DNA from: an uncultured Rhodanobacteraceae bacterium
GTDB taxonomy: Bacteria > Pseudomonadota > Gammaproteobacteria > Xanthomonadales > Ahniellaceae
Direction of reading: 5' to 3'
DNA length: 7,866 nucleotides
Assembly (NCBI GenBank): GCA_937873105.1
Contig: CALMWD010000437.1
Location: 1-7,866 of the forward strand
The translations under genes were made by a program, and so were the position numbers. How positions within the stretch are numbered: the stretch's first letter is position 1; each line of letters starts with the position of its first letter. Below, in pieces: positions 5,905 to 7,866 of this stretch. Below the pieces are notes generated by a model. The model did not search any database. It was not told the origin of the DNA and was given only the letters and a program-made list of their open reading frames with translations.

Positions 5905-6848
5905 AGGCATGGATGCAGGACCCGGTGCTGCAGTTGTTCGCCGGCGCACTGCTGGTACTGGCGCTGGCGACCACGATCGGCTCGATCCTCTCGATTCGCG
6001 TCGCGAGGGGAAAACCGCATGCGGTGATCGACAACCTCAACAGCCGCATCTTCGCGTGGTGGTGGATGGTCGGCCTGCTCGGCGCATCGTTCGCCTGCGG
6101 CAAGGCGGGCGTGATCGCGCTGTTCGCGGCGTTGTCGTTCTTCGCGCTGCGCGAGTTCATCACCCTCGCCTACACCCGCCGCGGCGACCACATCGCGCTC
6201 GCGGTCAGCTTCTTCATCGCGTTGCCGACCCAGTACGCGCTGATCTGGATCGAATGGTACGGCCTGTATTCGATCCTGATCCCGGTCTACGCATTCCTGC
6301 TGCTGCCGATCCTGGCCGCGGTCTCGGCCGACACCACGCGTTTCCTCGAGCGCGCGGCCAAGGTGCAGTGGGGCCTGATGATCTGCGTGTACTGCCTGTC
6401 GCACCTGCCGGCGCTGGCGACGCTGGACGTTCGCGGCCAGCCTGGCAGCGAACTGCTGCTGATCGCATGGCTGGTGATCGTCGTGCAGGGCAGCGACGTG
6501 CTGCAGTACGTCTGGGGCAAGCTGACCGGCCGCCACAAGGTCGCACCGACGCTGTCGCCGTCGAAGACCTGGGAGGGATTGCTCGGCGGGGTCGCCAGCG
6601 CCACCGCGCTCGGCGCCGGCCTGCACGGCTTCACCGCGTTCAGTGCGCCCGAAGCGGCGGCGGTGGCATTCACCGTCTGCGTGATGGGCTTTTTCGGCGG
6701 GCTGGTCATGTCCGCGATCAAGCGCGACCGCGGGGTGAAGGACTGGGGCCACATGATCGAGGGGCATGGCGGCGTGCTCGACCGCGTCGACTCGCTGGTG
6801 TTCGCGGCGCCGGTGTATTTCCATGTGATCCGCTACTGGTGGACCTGA
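5901..6848 (+). CDS. Phosphatidate cytidylyltransferase, CdsA family (YnbB-like)
   Basis: A 315-aa polytopic inner-membrane enzyme that makes CDP-diacylglycerol from phosphatidic acid and CTP. About eight hydrophobic segments span the chain. The C-terminal family signature is intact: S-A-I-K274-R-D-R-G-V-K-D-W-G, then H-G-G-V-L-D294-R-V-D297, which matches the CdsA pattern with its metal-binding Asp residues. GGAGGG at 5890-5895 stands five bases before ATG 5901, and the ATG overlaps the upstream stop. E. coli has an essential CdsA and a paralog YnbB in the ynb cluster. YnbB has been linked to biosynthesis of the glycolipid MPIase, which makes a specialised rather than housekeeping role plausible here. 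Whether the genome has another cdsA (usually beside dxr and uppS) cannot be seen. It is the last gene of the operon before a 61-bp gap. Confidence 0.92.
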   Translation: MKAWMQDPVLQLFAGALLVLALATTIGSILSIRVARGKPHAVIDNLNSRIFAWWWMVGLLGASFACGKAGVIALFAALSFFALREFITLAYTRRGDHIALAVSFFIALPTQYALIWIEWYGLYSILIPVYAFLLLPILAAVSADTTRFLERAAKVQWGLMICVYCLSHLPALATLDVRGQPGSELLLIAWLVIVVQGSDVLQYVWGKLTGRHKVAPTLSPSKTWEGLLGGVASATALGAGLHGFTAFSAPEAAAVAFTVCVMGFFGGLVMSAIKRDRGVKDWGHMIEGHGGVLDRVDSLVFAAPVYFHVIRYWWT

Positions 6849-6879
6849 AGACCCGAGGCGCCGAACACCCGCGCCCCTC

Positions 6880-6885
6880 TATACT
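6880..6885 (+). promoter_or_regulatory. Possible -10 box ahead of the MBOAT gene
   Basis: TATACT matches TATAAT at 5 of 6 positions, in the only AT-containing patch of the 61-bp gap. It lies 24 bp before the ATG at 6910. No acceptable -35 hexamer stands 16-18 bp upstream (the region reads GAGGCGCC), so this is weak. It would give the acyltransferase a short leader separate from the lipid operon. Confidence 0.35.
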
Positions 6886-6909
6886 GCGCGATCGCCCGAT
6901 CCGTCGCCC

Positions 6910-7866
6910 ATGACCTTCGATTCGCTGACCTTCGTCGTGTTCTTCGTCGCCGTGGTGGCGATGTTCAACCTGCCGGGGCTGTCGTGGTCGGCGCGCAAGA
7001 ATCTGCTGCTCGGCGCCAGTTTCCTGTTCTACGGGGCCTGGAACCCGCCCTTCCTGCTGCTGCTGATCGGCTCCGCCAGCGTCGACTGGTGGCTGGCGCT
7101 GCGCATGGCGAATGCCCGCGCCGATCGCCGCCGGCCCTGGTTGATCGTCTCCCTGGTCGCTAACCTGGGGCTGCTCGGCTTCTTCAAGTACGGCGATTTC
7201 CTGCGTGCCAACACCCAGGCCCTGCTCGCTCTGGCGGGCATCGACTGGCAGCCGGCCGCGTTCGACATCCTGCTCCCGGTCGGCATTTCGTTCTACACCT
7301 TCCAGTCGCTGAGCTATTGCATCGACGTCTATCGCGGCGAGGTCCGGCCGCAGCGGTCGCTGCGCGACTACCTGCTCTTCGTCGGCTTCTTCCCGCAACT
7401 GGTCGCCGGGCCGATCGTGCGCTACCACGACTTCAGCGCGCAGTTGCATGCGCCGCGGCGAACGACGGCGGACGGTTTCTGCCTCGGCCTGTCGCTGCTG
7501 CTGATCGGACTGTTCGAGAAGATCGTGCTGGCCGATTCGGTGTTCGCGCCGGTCGCCGACCCGGTCTTCAAGGCGGGCGCGACGATCGCCGCGGCCTCGG
7601 CCTGGACCGGCACCCTCGCCTTCGCCGGCCAGATCTTCTGCGACTTCGCCGGCTATTCCACCTGCGCCATCGGCTGCGCGGCCATGCTCGGTTTCTGGCT
7701 GCCGGACAACTTCCGCGCCCCGTATGCGGCCACCGGCTTTTCCGATTTCTGGCGGCGCTGGCACATCTCGCTGTCGAGCTGGCTGCGCGACTATCTCTAC
7801 GTGCCGCTGGGCGGTAACCGCGGTTCAACCCTGTTCACGCTGCGCAATCTGATGCTGACCATGCTG
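6910..7866 (+). CDS. AlgI-like MBOAT family O-acyltransferase, N-terminal 319 aa (cut by right edge)
   Basis: Membrane-bound O-acyltransferase of the type that moves acetyl or other acyl groups across the inner membrane to polysaccharides or cell-wall polymers (AlgI, DltB and PatA relatives). Strong family landmarks are present: an N-terminal membrane helix, LLLGASFLFYGAWNP near residue 33, LPVGISFYTFQSLSY near 125, FFPQLVAGPIVRY near 159, an IFCDFAGYS motif near 241, and FWRRWH285-ISLSSWLRDYLYVPLGG, which carries the first conserved His. The second conserved His of the family should lie beyond the edge. The start at ATG 6910 gives the standard AlgI N-terminus; no clear Shine-Dalgarno is visible. 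The acceptor polymer and any AlgJ/X-type partner would be to the right. Alginate need not be the substrate, since AlgI-like genes occur in many exopolysaccharide loci. Confidence 0.95.
   Translation, partial: MTFDSLTFVVFFVAVVAMFNLPGLSWSARKNLLLGASFLFYGAWNPPFLLLLIGSASVDWWLALRMANARADRRRPWLIVSLVANLGLLGFFKYGDFLRANTQALLALAGIDWQPAAFDILLPVGISFYTFQSLSYCIDVYRGEVRPQRSLRDYLLFVGFFPQLVAGPIVRYHDFSAQLHAPRRTTADGFCLGLSLLLIGLFEKIVLADSVFAPVADPVFKAGATIAAASAWTGTLAFAGQIFCDFAGYSTCAIGCAAMLGFWLPDNFRAPYAATGFSDFWRRWHISLSSWLRDYLYVPLGGNRGSTLFTLRNLMLTML

Overview
The window is GC-rich DNA with dense coding and strong G/C bias at third codon positions. This fits a gammaproteobacterium of the Lysobacterales/Xanthomonadales type. 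That placement is an inference from composition and gene content; no marker here settles it.

Left part (1-1064, minus strand): the 5' portion of thrS (threonyl-tRNA synthetase, TGS and editing domains) runs off the left edge. Upstream of it is a leader that reads as a ribosome-dependent transcription attenuator. It has an 8-codon reading frame MTRTGTFI with three threonine codons, an intrinsic terminator hairpin just before the thrS Shine-Dalgarno, and a 9-bp alternative pairing (806-814 with 835-843) that would break the terminator. Further upstream is a tRNA-Val(GAC) gene with encoded CCA, a good -10 box in front of it and a short weak terminator behind it. I see no separate convincing promoter between tRNA-Val and thrS, so the two may share transcripts.

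Middle part (1131-6848, plus strand): six tightly packed genes, with ATGA overlaps at three junctions, form one probable operon. In order: a CDP-alcohol phosphatidyltransferase-like membrane protein (YnbA-like), an alpha/beta hydrolase fused to a methyltransferase-like domain (YnbC-like), a PAP2-like membrane domain fused to a dual-specificity phosphatase domain (YnbD-like), an unrecognised 142-aa membrane protein, a PlsC-type acyltransferase, and a CdsA-type phosphatidate cytidylyltransferase (YnbB-like). This is the gene set of the poorly understood E. coli ynbABCD cluster plus two extra members. It contains the enzyme classes to acylate, activate with CTP, transfer a head group, dephosphorylate, and hydrolyse or methylate. 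The simplest reading is a dedicated route to an unusual phospholipid or glycolipid, parallel to the housekeeping pathway. The transferase has Asn in place of two of the four motif Asp residues.

Right part (6910-7866, plus strand): the N-terminal 319 residues of an AlgI-like MBOAT O-acyltransferase, cut by the right edge. It is separated from the operon by 61 bp that contain a possible -10 element.
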